This document shows positions 1 through 10,437 of a DNA stretch of 45,696 bases, piece by piece. This DNA is from Desulfobacula sp. (GTDB taxonomy: Bacteria; Desulfobacterota; Desulfobacteria; Desulfobacterales; Desulfobacteraceae). The stretch is taken from the NCBI RefSeq assembly GCF_030611305.1, contig NZ_JAUWQB010000023.1:1-45696 (forward strand), read 5' to 3'. The position numbers were made by a program, and so were the translations under genes. A model generated the notes under the pieces. The model did not search any database. It worked only from the letters and a program-made list of their open reading frames with translations, and was not told where the DNA came from. Within the stretch, counting starts at the first letter, position 1. The number at the start of each line of letters is the position of its first letter.

Positions 1-60
1 GGGACAACTCGATCATAGAGTAACATGAGTCGTACAGATGGCAAAGCCTCTGCACTCTGA

Positions 61-84
61 CCTGGCCCTGAGGGCCAGGGTTTT
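61..84 (+). terminator. Rho-independent terminator of an upstream gene
   Basis: A perfect 8-bp GC-rich stem (CCTGGCCC at 61-68, GGGCCAGG at 72-79) encloses a 3-base loop and is followed by G and TTTT. The T-run lies on the + strand, so it most likely ends a forward transcript entering from the left. Bases 1-60 are stop-rich in all forward frames and show no recognisable gene end. It also lies just past the stop of the minus-strand gene at 101 but has no T-run in that direction. Confidence 0.75.
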
Positions 85-100
85 CACATTAGACTAAAGC

Positions 101-1363
101 TTATTCTGTTGTATTCTGTTTTCCCTCCACTGGATCTATCGTACTTTGAGACTCATCAAACAGGGTGGGTTGATCTTTTTCAATAAACTTGATGAAGACA
201 ATATCATCTATTACATCTGAAATCTCCAATCCGAAAGAATCAAAGGTTTTCAGCATGAGTGCATCGGCAAACTGAGACGGTTTCCCTTTATAAAAAACTT
301 GCATAACCGCATAGTTTGACCCCAGTTCTTTGGGCTGCATGTTCTCAATCCTGGGCATTTGTTTAAATCTTTGCTTTAATGCGATAAACCTGGGCAGAAA
401 ATTCTCCCCCTCTATTATGATATCAAAGGCATGCTCTGTTCTCAGATTCTGTGCCCAGTATGCATCAATTTTTTCACTCAGATCCTTGGCTGACAGGTTG
501 GCGGCCTTAACAATTGCATTTATATTTCCCTGCTTGTCCATATCGCTTTTTACCGTAGCCTCTACCTGTGATGTAATGACGTTTTCTCCGGTTTCAAGGT
601 TGTATCCTTCCAGATTGATTTTCGCATTAAAGGTTTTTTCTTCACCCATACGGTTGATGGCTTCTGACGAGCTTGCTTTCCCAAACACAATCATGTCGGC
701 TTTCATTTCCCTGCCAAGATCCTTGGCAGCAGCAATATCATAGATAGCATCAAACGTAATATTATAGAAAGATGGATCGGGACGCTCCACGTCATTTCCT
801 GTAACAATAAATCGATCCTGAAGCATTTTGCTGATAATAATTTGTTCTGCAAGAGACTGGTAAGGTATTGGATTATTTCCCCACCAGTATTTAGGCAGAA
901 GATCCGATGGGGTCTTTTCCGCGATAAAAAACAGAATCACGGGTTTATCATGGTTGGCATTGAGTATTCTGGCATCGGTCAGTGTCTTTTCAAGCAGCTT
1001 GATATCCACTTTGGATTCCACACCCACAAGATAATGGCCTTTGTTTTCAATTCCGCCAAGAACGCGGTACGTAATAATGTAGTCCGATGTATGGGAGAGT
1101 ATCTGATTGTAAAAAAAATCAAGATTGGATGCAAAAACATGTCTTGATAAAAGTTTAACAACGGCATTTTGAACCGCAAGATCGAGAGCGTCTGATACTG
1201 CCTTCTGCTCGGCCTGCTGGATATTATGATTGATAACCTTTCTTTTGCCTGCGGTCACACCGGTTAATACATCAGAACGGTTGGCTGCAAATGATTGCCC
1301 GGATATGAATATGATACCGATGAATAAAACAATGAAGCCGATAGCTGGCGTTTTCTTAAACAT
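101..1363 (-). CDS. Secreted FlgT/CsgG-like protein of unknown role
   Basis: A 420-residue protein with an N-terminal signal peptide (hydrophobic stretch at residues 8-26, cleavage expected near SFA-AN). The segment after it (about residues 30-120: many Ala and Gln, then a run with ILSHTSDYI and a GVESKV strand) resembles the N-terminal domain of the flagellar protein FlgT. The middle (about 140-300) resembles the CsgG-like fold shared by FlgT and penicillin-binding-protein activators. It is probably periplasmic or outer-membrane-associated. It is the last gene of the htpG-rimO-polyprenyl synthase run, starting 5 bases after the upstream stop. There are no flagellar genes nearby, so a flagellar role is not supported by context. 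The family call comes from sequence feel, not from a search. Confidence 0.6.
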   Translation of the reverse strand: MFKKTPAIGFIVLFIGIIFISGQSFAANRSDVLTGVTAGKRKVINHNIQQAEQKAVSDALDLAVQNAVVKLLSRHVFASNLDFFYNQILSHTSDYIITYRVLGGIENKGHYLVGVESKVDIKLLEKTLTDARILNANHDKPVILFFIAEKTPSDLLPKYWWGNNPIPYQSLAEQIIISKMLQDRFIVTGNDVERPDPSFYNITFDAIYDIAAAKDLGREMKADMIVFGKASSSEAINRMGEEKTFNAKINLEGYNLETGENVITSQVEATVKSDMDKQGNINAIVKAANLSAKDLSEKIDAYWAQNLRTEHAFDIIIEGENFLPRFIALKQRFKQMPRIENMQPKELGSNYAVMQVFYKGKPSQFADALMLKTFDSFGLEISDVIDDIVFIKFIEKDQPTLFDESQSTIDPVEGKQNTTE

Positions 1364-1368
1364 CCTTC

Positions 1369-2352
1369 TTATACCTTTCTTTCAATGGAATAATCTGCGA
1401 TCAGACACAAAAGCTGTTTAGATTCAGAGTCTCCAAAACCATCCAGGCATGCCTTTGCTTTTTTTACATGACCTTGTGCTCTTTTTCGGGTATATTCGAT
1501 TCCCTTATACGCATATAATTTTTCTTTTAATTTTTCAAACTGATCCGGATTGAACTCTACTGCTGATATGGCATCCTGCATCCACGCCTTATCCTCTGGA
1601 GATGCGTTGGCAAGGCTGTGGATCAGCGGCAGGGTCAGCTTTCCTTCCCGTATATCTGCGCCTGGATTTTTTCCTAAGTCTTGGGCACTTGCCGTGTAAT
1701 CTAAGAGATCGTCAGCCATCTGAAAGGCCATTCCTAAATGAAACCCGTATTGATTCAGCGCATCTTCTTTTTCTTTTTCTACCTTTGCAAGGATGGCCCC
1801 GCACTGGCAGGCCCCCTGGATCAAAACGGCTGTTTTTCTTTCAATGACTTTAAGGTATTCTTGTTCAGAAAGATCAAGCTTTCCTTTTTTCGTCAATTGG
1901 TCTATTTCCCCCTGGGACATATCCCGGGTAATTTTCGCAATAACTGAGATGATATCCGGTTCTTTTGCTTTTGCTGCAATATCAAGGGCGCGGGCCATAA
2001 GGAAATCTCCTGTCAGCACAACTTTGGGAGCAGACCATTTTGTGTGGGCAGCTTTTTTACCACGCCGGATATCTGCTTCATCCACTACATCATCATGTAA
2101 AAGGGAGGCGGCATGAAGATATTCAAAAATAATGGAAAACTGAATTTCAAAGCCAGTGTTATAACCGCAAAGCCTTGCACTGTGAATCATCAGAAGCGGT
2201 CTCAGCCGTTTTCCGCCGCTGAAAAGAAGGTGGGAAGCAATCTCTTTAACAAGCTCCAGATTAGGATTCAAGAGATGCTCAAGGGCAATTTCTACCTTTT
2301 CCAGATCCGTTGCCGCCCTTTTAATGATTCTTTGTTTTAACCCTTTTGTCAT
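1369..2352 (-). CDS. ispB: Long-chain polyprenyl diphosphate synthase
   Basis: A 327-residue trans-prenyltransferase that extends allylic diphosphates with isopentenyl diphosphate, supplying quinone side chains. Both aspartate-rich motifs are intact: DDVVDEAD at residues 87-94 and DDLLD at 213-217. GGKRLRP at 46-52 binds the homoallylic substrate. The residues 4-5 positions before the first motif are small (Ala/Ser) rather than aromatic, which in this family favours long products (an inference here). Its ATG overlaps the rimO stop as ATGA, suggesting translational coupling. The symbol ispB is by family similarity; the chain length is not determinable from sequence alone. Confidence 0.9.
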   Translation of the reverse strand: MTKGLKQRIIKRAATDLEKVEIALEHLLNPNLELVKEIASHLLFSGGKRLRPLLMIHSARLCGYNTGFEIQFSIIFEYLHAASLLHDDVVDEADIRRGKKAAHTKWSAPKVVLTGDFLMARALDIAAKAKEPDIISVIAKITRDMSQGEIDQLTKKGKLDLSEQEYLKVIERKTAVLIQGACQCGAILAKVEKEKEDALNQYGFHLGMAFQMADDLLDYTASAQDLGKNPGADIREGKLTLPLIHSLANASPEDKAWMQDAISAVEFNPDQFEKLKEKLYAYKGIEYTRKRAQGHVKKAKACLDGFGDSESKQLLCLIADYSIERKV

Positions 2353-3689
2353 GCAATCTCTCCGGCAATATCATATTCAAACGCATCTGTAATTCTTACA
2401 TTAACCATGGTACCTATTTCAAGCCCATTAGCATAAATAAATGTAATCCCGTCCACCTCCGGAGCCTGGAACATGGTTCTGCCAATGTACACACCGGGTT
2501 CCGGATTTTCTTCAACAAGGACTTCAAAAGTTTTGCCCAATAATTTTTCATTCACTGTTTTTGAAATTTTGGCCTGGGCTGCCATGATCATGTCATGTCT
2601 TTGTTCTGCAATATCGTAAGGGATATGATCTTTTAAAAGATGGGACTTAAGATCCTCTGAATCAGAATAGGTGAATACACCCAAATGGTCAAATCTAATA
2701 TCCTCAATAAACTTCATCACTATGTTGAAATCCTCTTCAGACTCACCTGGGAATCCCACAATAATAGTGGTTCTTAAAACAGCTTCGGGATCAATCTTCC
2801 TGATGGTTTTAAAAAGCGCATAAAGATCTTCATTAGTATAAGGCCGTCCCATTTTTTTGAGTATATTCGAAGAGGCATGCTGGATGGGGACATCATAGTA
2901 AGAACAAATGTTTTTATGCTTTTTTACAGCCTGCATGACCGGTTCTGTCAATGAATTGGGATGGGTATATAAAAACCGTATCCAGACATGTGTTCTGACA
3001 CGCTCCTTTCCCAGGGTGTCTGCCAAAGATGTAAGAACGTGTTCAAACCCTGTTTTATCTTGAAAATCCTGACCATAATCGGTGGTATTCTCAGCCGTCA
3101 GGATAATCTCTTTGACATCCCGGGAGACAAGATCTTTGGCTTCCTTGCAGATATCATACTTTGGTCTTGACCGCTGGGTACCTCGAAGTTTAGGGATAAT
3201 ACAATAGGTGCACTTCCGGTTACATCCTTCTGACACTTTGATATAAGCATAAGAACCCGTGATCAGCTCTCTTTGGAAGGAAAGGTCCTGGAACGGCCTT
3301 TTGTTGGGATCAGGAAAAAGGATTAAGGGTTTGATTTCTTCGTTCTCAACGGCTTCCACAATCTGATCAATAGCGGCGGTGCCTAAAAACGCATCCACTT
3401 CAGGCAGGGTGGCAACAAGATTCTCATCATCCTTATACCGCTGGGCAAGGCATCCGGTGGCGATAAGCTTTTCACATTTTCCTGTTTCCTTGAATTTTGC
3501 CATTTCCAAAATAACATCAACAGCCTCATCAGAGGCTGTTGATATAAATCCGCATGTGTTGACAATAATCACCTGGGCAAGGGTTGGATCATGCGTTATC
3601 ATGTGACCTGCCCCTACAAGCTTCCCCAGCATGATTTCGCTGTCAACCTGGTTCCTTGAGCATCCAAGGGTCTCAAGGAAAGTGATCAT
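2349..3689 (-). CDS. rimO: Ribosomal protein S12 methylthiotransferase RimO
   Basis: A 446-residue radical SAM methylthiotransferase that adds a methylthio group to an Asp of ribosomal protein S12. The N-terminal UPF0004 domain has three cluster cysteines (C10, C46, C80). The radical SAM motif CNRKCTYC gives C156, C160 and C163, and a TRAM-like domain occupies the last 65 or so residues. RimO rather than MiaB is suggested by the N-terminal [13 protein letters not shown] signature and overall length. It overlaps htpG upstream and the prenyl synthase downstream by ATGA on both sides, so the three genes form one translationally coupled unit. Confidence 0.93.
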   Translation of the reverse strand: MITFLETLGCSRNQVDSEIMLGKLVGAGHMITHDPTLAQVIIVNTCGFISTASDEAVDVILEMAKFKETGKCEKLIATGCLAQRYKDDENLVATLPEVDAFLGTAAIDQIVEAVENEEIKPLILFPDPNKRPFQDLSFQRELITGSYAYIKVSEGCNRKCTYCIIPKLRGTQRSRPKYDICKEAKDLVSRDVKEIILTAENTTDYGQDFQDKTGFEHVLTSLADTLGKERVRTHVWIRFLYTHPNSLTEPVMQAVKKHKNICSYYDVPIQHASSNILKKMGRPYTNEDLYALFKTIRKIDPEAVLRTTIIVGFPGESEEDFNIVMKFIEDIRFDHLGVFTYSDSEDLKSHLLKDHIPYDIAEQRHDMIMAAQAKISKTVNEKLLGKTFEVLVEENPEPGVYIGRTMFQAPEVDGITFIYANGLEIGTMVNVRITDAFEYDIAGEIA

Positions 3690-5608
3690 ATTGCCTGGGT
3701 CATAAGGTCTCCCAGTTGTTTGGAAAATCTTGAAGGATTATCCAGTTTGCCGCCTTCACTGATGACAGCAATATCAAACAGAAGATCACTATAATCTTTT
3801 AAAACCGGGTTGGTGGTGTCGGTCTCAAAAATTTCTTTCATCTTGCCCATAACAGGATGGTTGACATTGACTTCCATCACCCTTTTCTGATCCGGTGTTT
3901 TCTGACCCGAAGCTTTCATGATTTTTTCCATGTAAGCACTCATGCCATAATCATCGCCGGACAGACAGGAGACAGAATCTTTAAGCCTGTTGGATACCAC
4001 CACATCCTTGACCTTTTTTTCAAGCTTTCCTTTAAGAAAGGACAGGAGAGCCGAGTATTCATTTTTCTTTTCATCATCCACTTCTTCAAGATCAAGATCC
4101 CCTTTCTCCGCACTCTTAAGTTTCTTTTCCTTATACTCGGGCAGAGACTGGGTGACCCATTCATCAATGGGATCTACCATTAAAATGACTTCATAATCCT
4201 TTGCTTTCAAGGACTCAAGCAAAGGAGAGTTCATTAAGGATGTCAGACTTTCACCAGTCAGATAATAAATCTCTTTCTGGTCTTCTTTCATATTTTCAAT
4301 ATAGTCGTCCAGAGTGACATATTTACCGTCTGACTTGGTGGTCTTATATCTTAAAAGAGATGCCAGCCTTTCCTTGTTTTCAAAATCCGTGGGGATACCG
4401 GCTTTCAGGGCCTGGCCAAACTCAACATAGAATTCTTCGTACTTTTCTTTTTCCATACCTTCCAGCGCGGAAAAAATCTGTTTAACAAGGTTTTTCTTAA
4501 TATTTCTGACCAGGCGGTCTTCCTGGAGAATCTCACGGCTCACATTAAGGTTTAAATCCGGCGCATCCACAACGCCCTGAACAAACCCAAAATATTCCGG
4601 CAAAAGCTCCTTGCAGTCATCCATGATAAAAACGCGCTTGCAATACAGCTGCATCCCATGCTTTCTTTCCGGTCTGAACAGATCCATAGGCGCCTTGGAA
4701 GGCAAATACATCAAGACATCATATTCGGTTACTCCCTCAAACTTTTTATGAATAGTTTCCAGCGGTTTGTCCCAGTTGTGGCTGATATGTTTGTAGAACT
4801 CTTCATGCTCTTCATCGGTCACATCCTCTTTGGCTTTTGACCAGATGGCTTTTCTGGAGTTCAGGGTTTCATCTTTCCTGACTTTTTTGAAGGTATCACC
4901 AATGGGTTTGCCTTTTGAATCTTTAATGATCTCATTTTCAGGAATGGGCTCACTTTTTTCAACATTCATGATGACAGGATAAGTCACAAAATCAGAATGT
5001 TTTTTCACAATATGCTGGATGGTGTATTCTTCTGTAAAATCCTGATCACCGTCTTCAGGATCTTTCAAATTAAGTATAATTGTTGTGCCGCGACTTTCTT
5101 TCTCGATCTCCTGAACAGTATAAGATCCTTTCCCGTCCGATTCCCATCTGACACCCGATTCTTCACCCGGTGCCTTTGTATCGAGCCTGACCTTGTCGGC
5201 AACAATAAATGCCGAGTAAAATCCAACACCAAACTGGCCGATCAGTTCAGGTGACAATGTGTTTTCTTTTTTGGAATTTTCCACGACTTTCATAAATGCA
5301 GCCGTGCCTGACTGAGCAATGGTCCCGATATTATCATTAACCTCATCAAAGGTCATTCCAATCCCATTATCGGAAATCTCGAAAGTCTTATTCTCAGAAT
5401 CAAGGGTAAGACGAATATGATAATCATTATCATCGACAAACAGATCCGGATCTGTCTGTTCTTTGAATCTTGCCTTGTCAATGGCATCAGAAGCATTTGA
5501 AATCAGCTCCCGTACAAATATTTCCCTGTTGGAATACAGAGAATTGATGATCAGGTGCAAGAGTTGCTGCACCTCGGTTTTAAACTTACGTGTTTTTTTT
5601 GTTCCCAT
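3686..5608 (-). CDS. htpG: Molecular chaperone HtpG (Hsp90)
   Basis: A 640-residue cytosolic Hsp90 of full family length. The N-terminal GHKL ATPase carries [12 protein letters not shown] (Mg/ATP-binding Asn), DNGIGM, and a glycine-rich lid with [11 protein letters not shown]. The middle domain contains the [11 protein letters not shown] catalytic-loop segment, and the C-terminal dimerisation domain lacks the eukaryotic MEEVD tail, as in bacteria. A good ribosome-binding site (AGGAG) lies about 5 bases before the ATG. It is the first gene of the coupled htpG-rimO-ispB run. The AT-rich 127-base gap upstream separates it from the transporter and is the natural place for its promoter, but I could not identify a clear heat-shock promoter. 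Confidence 0.97.
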   Translation of the reverse strand: MGTKKTRKFKTEVQQLLHLIINSLYSNREIFVRELISNASDAIDKARFKEQTDPDLFVDDNDYHIRLTLDSENKTFEISDNGIGMTFDEVNDNIGTIAQSGTAAFMKVVENSKKENTLSPELIGQFGVGFYSAFIVADKVRLDTKAPGEESGVRWESDGKGSYTVQEIEKESRGTTIILNLKDPEDGDQDFTEEYTIQHIVKKHSDFVTYPVIMNVEKSEPIPENEIIKDSKGKPIGDTFKKVRKDETLNSRKAIWSKAKEDVTDEEHEEFYKHISHNWDKPLETIHKKFEGVTEYDVLMYLPSKAPMDLFRPERKHGMQLYCKRVFIMDDCKELLPEYFGFVQGVVDAPDLNLNVSREILQEDRLVRNIKKNLVKQIFSALEGMEKEKYEEFYVEFGQALKAGIPTDFENKERLASLLRYKTTKSDGKYVTLDDYIENMKEDQKEIYYLTGESLTSLMNSPLLESLKAKDYEVILMVDPIDEWVTQSLPEYKEKKLKSAEKGDLDLEEVDDEKKNEYSALLSFLKGKLEKKVKDVVVSNRLKDSVSCLSGDDYGMSAYMEKIMKASGQKTPDQKRVMEVNVNHPVMGKMKEIFETDTTNPVLKDYSDLLFDIAVISEGGKLDNPSRFSKQLGDLMTQAI

Positions 5609-5735
5609 GTTTACTCCTGTTCTTTGTTTTTTTAATTATTAAAATAAATTATTTTTTTATAATAATTGTAGCAAAAACCAAAATGTCAAGGTATGCCAGG
5701 GGAATTTCAGCGTCAATAAAGGTTTTGTAAACGTA

Positions 5736-6641
5736 TTATTTTTTAAATCTTTTTAACAGCCGACCGTCAATAAAGATCAATCCCATAAAAATTAATGCCA
5801 TGCCGGCAAAAACATTCCATCCAGGCGTTTCTCCCAGCACCATCATTCCCAGGAATATAGCACTCACGGGAATTAAAAAGGTGACCAGCAAGATATTGGT
5901 GGCTCCTGCCTTGGACAGTACATGAAAATAAATAATATAGGCCAAAGCTGTTGAAACGGCGGAAAGCCCGAAAAGAGCAGCCCATGTCACAAGTGCGGGG
6001 TCAAGGGTGAATGGCCGTTCGATGATAAATGCCAAAGGAATCATCATAATGGTAGAGCCTGTCAGCATTCCTGCTGACACAACCACAGGGTCAAACTCCT
6101 TGAACCTGCGACCAAAAATAGCTGCAATAGCATAGAGCAGAGCTGCACCCAGCACAGCGGTCTGACCCGCGATCTTCATTCCAACACCGCTTAAGGCTTC
6201 TATGCCAATCAGAACCGCTACACCCATCCATCCGAATAAGACGCCTGCCAGCCTGTTTGTTGTCAGCGGTTCGTCTTTTGTTAAAAAGTGGGCAAGAATC
6301 ACACTGAAAACAGGCGTCGTCGCATTTAAAATAGCTGCCAGGCTTGAATCAATATATTTTTGTCCCCATGTGATAAGACTGAAGGGGATCACATTATTCA
6401 GCATACCAATGGCCAGAAATGCTCCCCAGATACCAAGATTTTTTGGCATTTCACGTCCCGTAAGGCGAACAAATCCCAAGAGGAGAAAGGCGGCAAATCC
6501 CACCCGGCATAGCACAATGGTCAAAGGTGTCATCCTTTTTACAGCAATCTCTACAAAGAAAAAAGATGCCCCCCAGATAATTGAAAGAATGATGATGAGA
6601 AACCATAGTCTGGCCCCCATAACCTTATTCATATTTTCCAT
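5736..6641 (-). CDS. EamA/DMT-family inner-membrane transporter
   Basis: A 301-residue protein with about ten hydrophobic helices arranged as two EamA repeats (first about residues 12-145, second about 160-293). Characteristic sequences are WGASFFFVE early in the first repeat, NATTPVFSVILAHF in helix 4 and GATNILLVTFLIPVSAIFLG in the second repeat. Members export metabolites or amino acids; the substrate cannot be read from the sequence. AAGGA precedes the ATG by a normal distance. It is monocistronic or reads into htpG, as no terminator hairpin is visible between them. Confidence 0.9.
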   Translation of the reverse strand: MENMNKVMGARLWFLIIILSIIWGASFFFVEIAVKRMTPLTIVLCRVGFAAFLLLGFVRLTGREMPKNLGIWGAFLAIGMLNNVIPFSLITWGQKYIDSSLAAILNATTPVFSVILAHFLTKDEPLTTNRLAGVLFGWMGVAVLIGIEALSGVGMKIAGQTAVLGAALLYAIAAIFGRRFKEFDPVVVSAGMLTGSTIMMIPLAFIIERPFTLDPALVTWAALFGLSAVSTALAYIIYFHVLSKAGATNILLVTFLIPVSAIFLGMMVLGETPGWNVFAGMALIFMGLIFIDGRLLKRFKK

Positions 6642-6872
6642 TCTGTATTTTCCTTTTTAAAACCAAAAGCGGTTTATAGCTTTTACAATAAGACAAACCA
6701 AATTAATAAACTAAATTAATAGATTTAGCCACCCGAATCTTGCGATTTAAAAACCTCCCGGATCATATTTATTAAAATGTTTAATCAAAGAGGACTTGAA
6801 CCAAATCAACACATTGAATTTTTTGACAATACCTGCTATTAATTGGCTTTAATTTTTAAGGAATCTGATGAT
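6642..6872. promoter_or_regulatory. Divergent intergenic region between transporter and radical SAM gene
   Basis: A 231-base AT-rich gap between divergently transcribed genes. It must hold promoters for both directions. I see no convincing operator, riboswitch or RNA gene in it. The forward gene's ribosome-binding site (AAGGA, 6858-6862) is within its right end. Confidence 0.4.
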
Positions 6873-7742
6873 ATGCATTATGAAGGTATGATGATAAGGC
6901 CGCCAAGTGAGGCCGATAGTATTTTATTACAGGTCACTTTAGGCTGTTCCCATAATAAATGTACATTCTGTGGCACATTCAGGGAAAAACGCTTTAATAT
7001 AAAAAAAGATGATGTGATCTTTAAAGATATAGAATTTGCCAGAAAACACTGTAAAAGGCAGAACCGGGTGTTTATCTGTGATGGAGACGCCATGATCATT
7101 CCCCAGAAAAGACTGGTCAATATTCTTAAACAGATAAAGGAGCGGATTCCCTGGGTGGAAAGGGTTGGCCTGTATGCCAACACCAAAAGTATTGGCATGA
7201 AAACCGATGAACAATTAAAAGAGCTGCATGACCTGGGAGTTAAAATCGCCTATATGGGTCTTGAATCAGGGGATGATCAGATCTTAAAGGAAATTAAAAA
7301 AGGTGCTGATTCCGCAAAAATGATCAAAATGGGAAAACGGGTTAAACAAGCCGGCATTCAGCTGTCTATCACTGTTCTTCTCGGTCTTGGAGGACGGGAA
7401 AGATCTAAAATCCATGCCAGGGAAACCGGAAGGGTTCTATCTGCCATTGACCCGGATTTTGTGGGGGCGTTAACCCTGATGCTGGTACCGGGTACCGAAC
7501 TCAACGATCAGCATGAAAAGGGGGATTTTGAACTCATCAACCCGGAAGAAATGCTTGAAGAACTGGGATTGATGATCGCCTCTACCCATCTTTCAGACGG
7601 GCTTTTCCATGCAAACCATGCATCCAACTATCTTCCCATCAGGGCAAAACTGCCCCAGGAAAAAGAAAAAACACTTGAACTGATATCACAGGCGCTCAAA
7701 GGAAAGGTGGAGCTTAAGCCGGAATTCATGAGAGCCTTGTAA
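6873..7742 (+). CDS. Radical SAM protein of unknown substrate
   Basis: A 289-residue protein (from the ATG at 6873) with the radical SAM CxxxCxxC motif, CSHNKCTFC, about 25 residues in, a GxG-like segment (LESGDDQ) and a TIM-barrel-like continuation. It resembles the Elp3/coproporphyrinogen-oxidase-like radical SAM group but has no extra N- or C-terminal domain. A longer frame begins with TTG at 6843, but AAGGA at 6858-6862 is correctly spaced for the ATG at 6873, so that start was chosen. The next gene (transketolase) follows by about 30 bases. No substrate is inferred. Confidence 0.85.
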   Translation: MHYEGMMIRPPSEADSILLQVTLGCSHNKCTFCGTFREKRFNIKKDDVIFKDIEFARKHCKRQNRVFICDGDAMIIPQKRLVNILKQIKERIPWVERVGLYANTKSIGMKTDEQLKELHDLGVKIAYMGLESGDDQILKEIKKGADSAKMIKMGKRVKQAGIQLSITVLLGLGGRERSKIHARETGRVLSAIDPDFVGALTLMLVPGTELNDQHEKGDFELINPEEMLEELGLMIASTHLSDGLFHANHASNYLPIRAKLPQEKEKTLELISQALKGKVELKPEFMRAL

Positions 7743-7773
7743 CATAAATTGAATGACACAGGAGAAACAAACA

Positions 7774-9777
7774 ATGGCCCAAGCCAAAACAAATCTTGAT
7801 CAATTAACCGTCAGCACAGTCAGAACCCTTTGTATGGATGCGGTTCAAAAAGCAAATTCCGGACATCCGGGTGCACCTATGGGCTTAGCGCCTGCAGCAT
7901 ATGTTTTGTTCAAACGCTTTTTAAAACACAACCCCAAAAACCCGGCATGGATCGACAGGGATCGCTTTGTTATGTCCGGAGGCCATGTCTCTTCTTTGCT
8001 TTACAGCCTTCTCTATCTTATGGGTTATGGCCTTGAACTTAGTGATCTGAAAAACTTCAGACAATGGGGTTCCAGAACCCCGGGACATCCTGAACGCGGA
8101 GATACCCCGGGTGTTGAAACCACAACCGGTCCTTTGGGCCAGGGAATTGCCAATGCTGTGGGCATGGCCATTGCAGAATGTCATCTGGCAGCCAGATTCA
8201 ACATGAAAGAAAAAGAACTTATCAACCACCATACCTATGTGATGTGCGGTGATGGGGATCTCATGGAAGGGGTTGCCCTTGAAGCGATTTCCCTTGCAGG
8301 ACACCTTGGACTTGGAAAACTGATCTGCCTTTACGATGACAATTCCATTACCATTGAAGGAAAAACAGACATTTCATTTACAGAAGATGTGAAAGCAAAA
8401 TTTGAAAGCCAGAACTGGCATGTGGTCACGGTTGAAGACGGCAACGACCTTGCAGAAATCCAGAAAGCCATCCAGGCAGGCAAAGATGCTGTTGCAAGAC
8501 CGACACTGGTACAGATAAAAACGCATATTGCCTATGGCAGCCCCAACAAACAGGACTCTTCCGATGCCCATGGCGCACCCCTTGGAGTGGACGAAATTAA
8601 GCTGGTTAAGCAGTTTTATGGAGTACCGGATGATAAGGATTTTTATGTACCCGAAGAGGTATTGGAGAACTGTAGAAAAGCCCTGATATATGGAGAAGGG
8701 TTTGAACAAAGCTGGCAGGACATCTTTAACGACTATAAAACTGAATACCCGGAACATGCTGACAAGTTTGTTGATGCTGTCAGCGGCTTTTTAACTGAGG
8801 GCTGGGATGCAGATATTCCTCAATTCGATCCTGAAGACGGACCCATTGCCACACGGGCTGCATCGGGCCAGGTACTCAATGCCATTGCTGACAGTCTACC
8901 TGCATTAATGGGGGGATCTGCCGACCTTGCACCGTCAAATAAAACTTATCTTAACAATTCAACCGAGTTTCAAAAAGATGCCTGGGAAGGACGAAATATT
9001 AGATTTGGCGTTCGTGAACATGCCATGGGTGCCATCATGTCAGGTATGTATCTTCATTCCGGCATCCGACCCTATGGCGGGACTTTCATGGTTTTTGCCG
9101 ATTATATGCGCCCGGCCATCCGTATGGCATCATTAATGAAACTACCGCTGATTTATGTGTTTACCCATGACAGCGTTGCTGTGGGCGAAGACGGACCCAC
9201 CCATCAGCCGGTTGAACACCTGGCATCGCTGCGGGCTATTCCGGGTCTTACCGTTGTAAGGCCGGCCGATGCCAATGAGACGGCTCTTGCCTGGAAACAG
9301 GCTTTAAAAACTATTGATTCACCCACCGCATTGATACTAAGCCGCCAAAAACTGCCCACCCTTGATGTATCCCGGCGGGACGGCGAATTTAATTATGGAG
9401 CGTATACAGTCAAAAATGTCATGGACCCGGATATGATTCTCATTGCCACTGGTTCCGAAGTCCATATCTGCGTTGAGGCAGCCGATACACTTGAAAAAGA
9501 TCACAACATCAAAGCTGCCGTGGTATCCATGCCGTCCTGGGAACTCTTTGAAAAGGCCCCTGCATCCTACAGGGAAAGAATTCTGCCGTCCGGTGTGACA
9601 AAAAGAATGGCTGTTGAAGCAGGAATTTCCATGGGATGGGAAAAATACACAGGCCAGGAAGGTAAAACCATCGGCATTGATAAATTCGGTGCTTCAGCAC
9701 CCGGCGAAACCGTACTCAAGGAGTATGGATTCTCCCCGGAAAATATCGTTAATAACGCGCTTGATCTTTTAAAATAA
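7774..9777 (+). CDS. tkt: Transketolase
   Basis: A 667-residue thiamine-diphosphate enzyme that moves two-carbon units between sugar phosphates in the pentose-phosphate pathway. The N-terminal domain has SGHPGAPMG and the diphosphate motif GDGDLMEG followed about 30 residues later by DDNSITIEG. The middle domain has GVREHAMGAI with the catalytic Glu and HDSVAVGEDGPTHQP. The C-terminal domain is complete. An ATG at 7753 is in frame, but AGGAG at 7760-7764 is 9 bases before the ATG at 7774, which fits a ribosome-binding site and family length. A hairpin follows the stop. Confidence 0.97.
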   Translation: MAQAKTNLDQLTVSTVRTLCMDAVQKANSGHPGAPMGLAPAAYVLFKRFLKHNPKNPAWIDRDRFVMSGGHVSSLLYSLLYLMGYGLELSDLKNFRQWGSRTPGHPERGDTPGVETTTGPLGQGIANAVGMAIAECHLAARFNMKEKELINHHTYVMCGDGDLMEGVALEAISLAGHLGLGKLICLYDDNSITIEGKTDISFTEDVKAKFESQNWHVVTVEDGNDLAEIQKAIQAGKDAVARPTLVQIKTHIAYGSPNKQDSSDAHGAPLGVDEIKLVKQFYGVPDDKDFYVPEEVLENCRKALIYGEGFEQSWQDIFNDYKTEYPEHADKFVDAVSGFLTEGWDADIPQFDPEDGPIATRAASGQVLNAIADSLPALMGGSADLAPSNKTYLNNSTEFQKDAWEGRNIRFGVREHAMGAIMSGMYLHSGIRPYGGTFMVFADYMRPAIRMASLMKLPLIYVFTHDSVAVGEDGPTHQPVEHLASLRAIPGLTVVRPADANETALAWKQALKTIDSPTALILSRQKLPTLDVSRRDGEFNYGAYTVKNVMDPDMILIATGSEVHICVEAADTLEKDHNIKAAVVSMPSWELFEKAPASYRERILPSGVTKRMAVEAGISMGWEKYTGQEGKTIGIDKFGASAPGETVLKEYGFSPENIVNNALDLLK

Positions 9778-9796
9778 CAAACCTTAAGTAGCATCT

Positions 9797-9834
9797 AACC
9801 CGGTGCCAAAAATTCTTTGGCTCCCGGGTTTTAA
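9797..9834 (+). terminator. Hairpin terminator after transketolase
   Basis: AACCCGGTGCCAAA (9797-9810) pairs with TTTGGCTCCCGGGTT (9816-9830) with one bulge, followed by TTTT. It ends 15 bases before the next ATG, so it either terminates transketolase transcripts or attenuates the downstream YjbQ-type gene. Confidence 0.65.
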
Positions 9835-9849
9835 AAAAGGAGGCAGAAT

Positions 9850-10236
9850 ATGCAGATCAGTGTTAAAACAAACGCAAGAACCCAGATGGTCGATATCACT
9901 TCCCAGGTTCAAAATGCTGTAAAAGAATCCAAAATAAAAAACGGCCTTGTCCATGTCTTTTCCATGCACACCACCGCCGCGATCACCATTAACGAAAATG
10001 CAGATCCTGCCGTTGAAACAGATATTCTAAATACCATCAACAAGGTGATCCCCTGGGATGATCATTTCAAACACATGGAAGGCAATTCTGCCGCGCACAT
10101 AAAGGTCAGCCTGTTCGGCCCTTCCGAAACCATACCTTTGGAAAACGGCTCTCTTGTTCTTGGCACCTGGCAGGGTATTTATTTCTGTGAATTTGACGGC
10201 CCCAGAAACCGGCGGGTGAATATTAAAATCCTCTGA
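9850..10236 (+). CDS. YjbQ/UPF0047 family protein
   Basis: A 128-residue single-domain protein of the YjbQ (UPF0047) family, shown by FSMHTTAAITINENADP, the HMEGNSAAHIK segment with conserved His residues, and the terminal GTWQGIYFCEFDGPR. Some members have weak thiamine-phosphate synthase activity, but the physiological role is unsettled. AAGGAGG immediately upstream is a very strong ribosome-binding site. It follows transketolase, a thiamine-diphosphate enzyme; the pairing is suggestive only. Confidence 0.9.
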   Translation: MQISVKTNARTQMVDITSQVQNAVKESKIKNGLVHVFSMHTTAAITINENADPAVETDILNTINKVIPWDDHFKHMEGNSAAHIKVSLFGPSETIPLENGSLVLGTWQGIYFCEFDGPRNRRVNIKIL

Positions 10237-10437
10237 TGATTAATCAAATCATTATGAATATAAAATTTATGTTGCCTGTCAGAAAGTTCCTTCCTACCCA
10301 GATAGTTGTCAAATTGCAGTGATAATTATTGTGGTATTTTAATCATCATGATTATTCATTATTAATGGCGTTGGTAAGGTCATGATTCAAAAAACCATAC
10401 AAAAGTCCAACAAAAAAATGCTGCGGGAGGTGAAATT

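Noticed and set aside
5609-5735. Search for a heat-shock promoter or CIRCE element upstream of htpG
   Set aside because: The gap is AT-rich without the inverted repeat or a sigma-32-like -10.
6202-6660. 152-codon forward ORF
   Set aside because: It is antisense to the DMT transporter with no family features.
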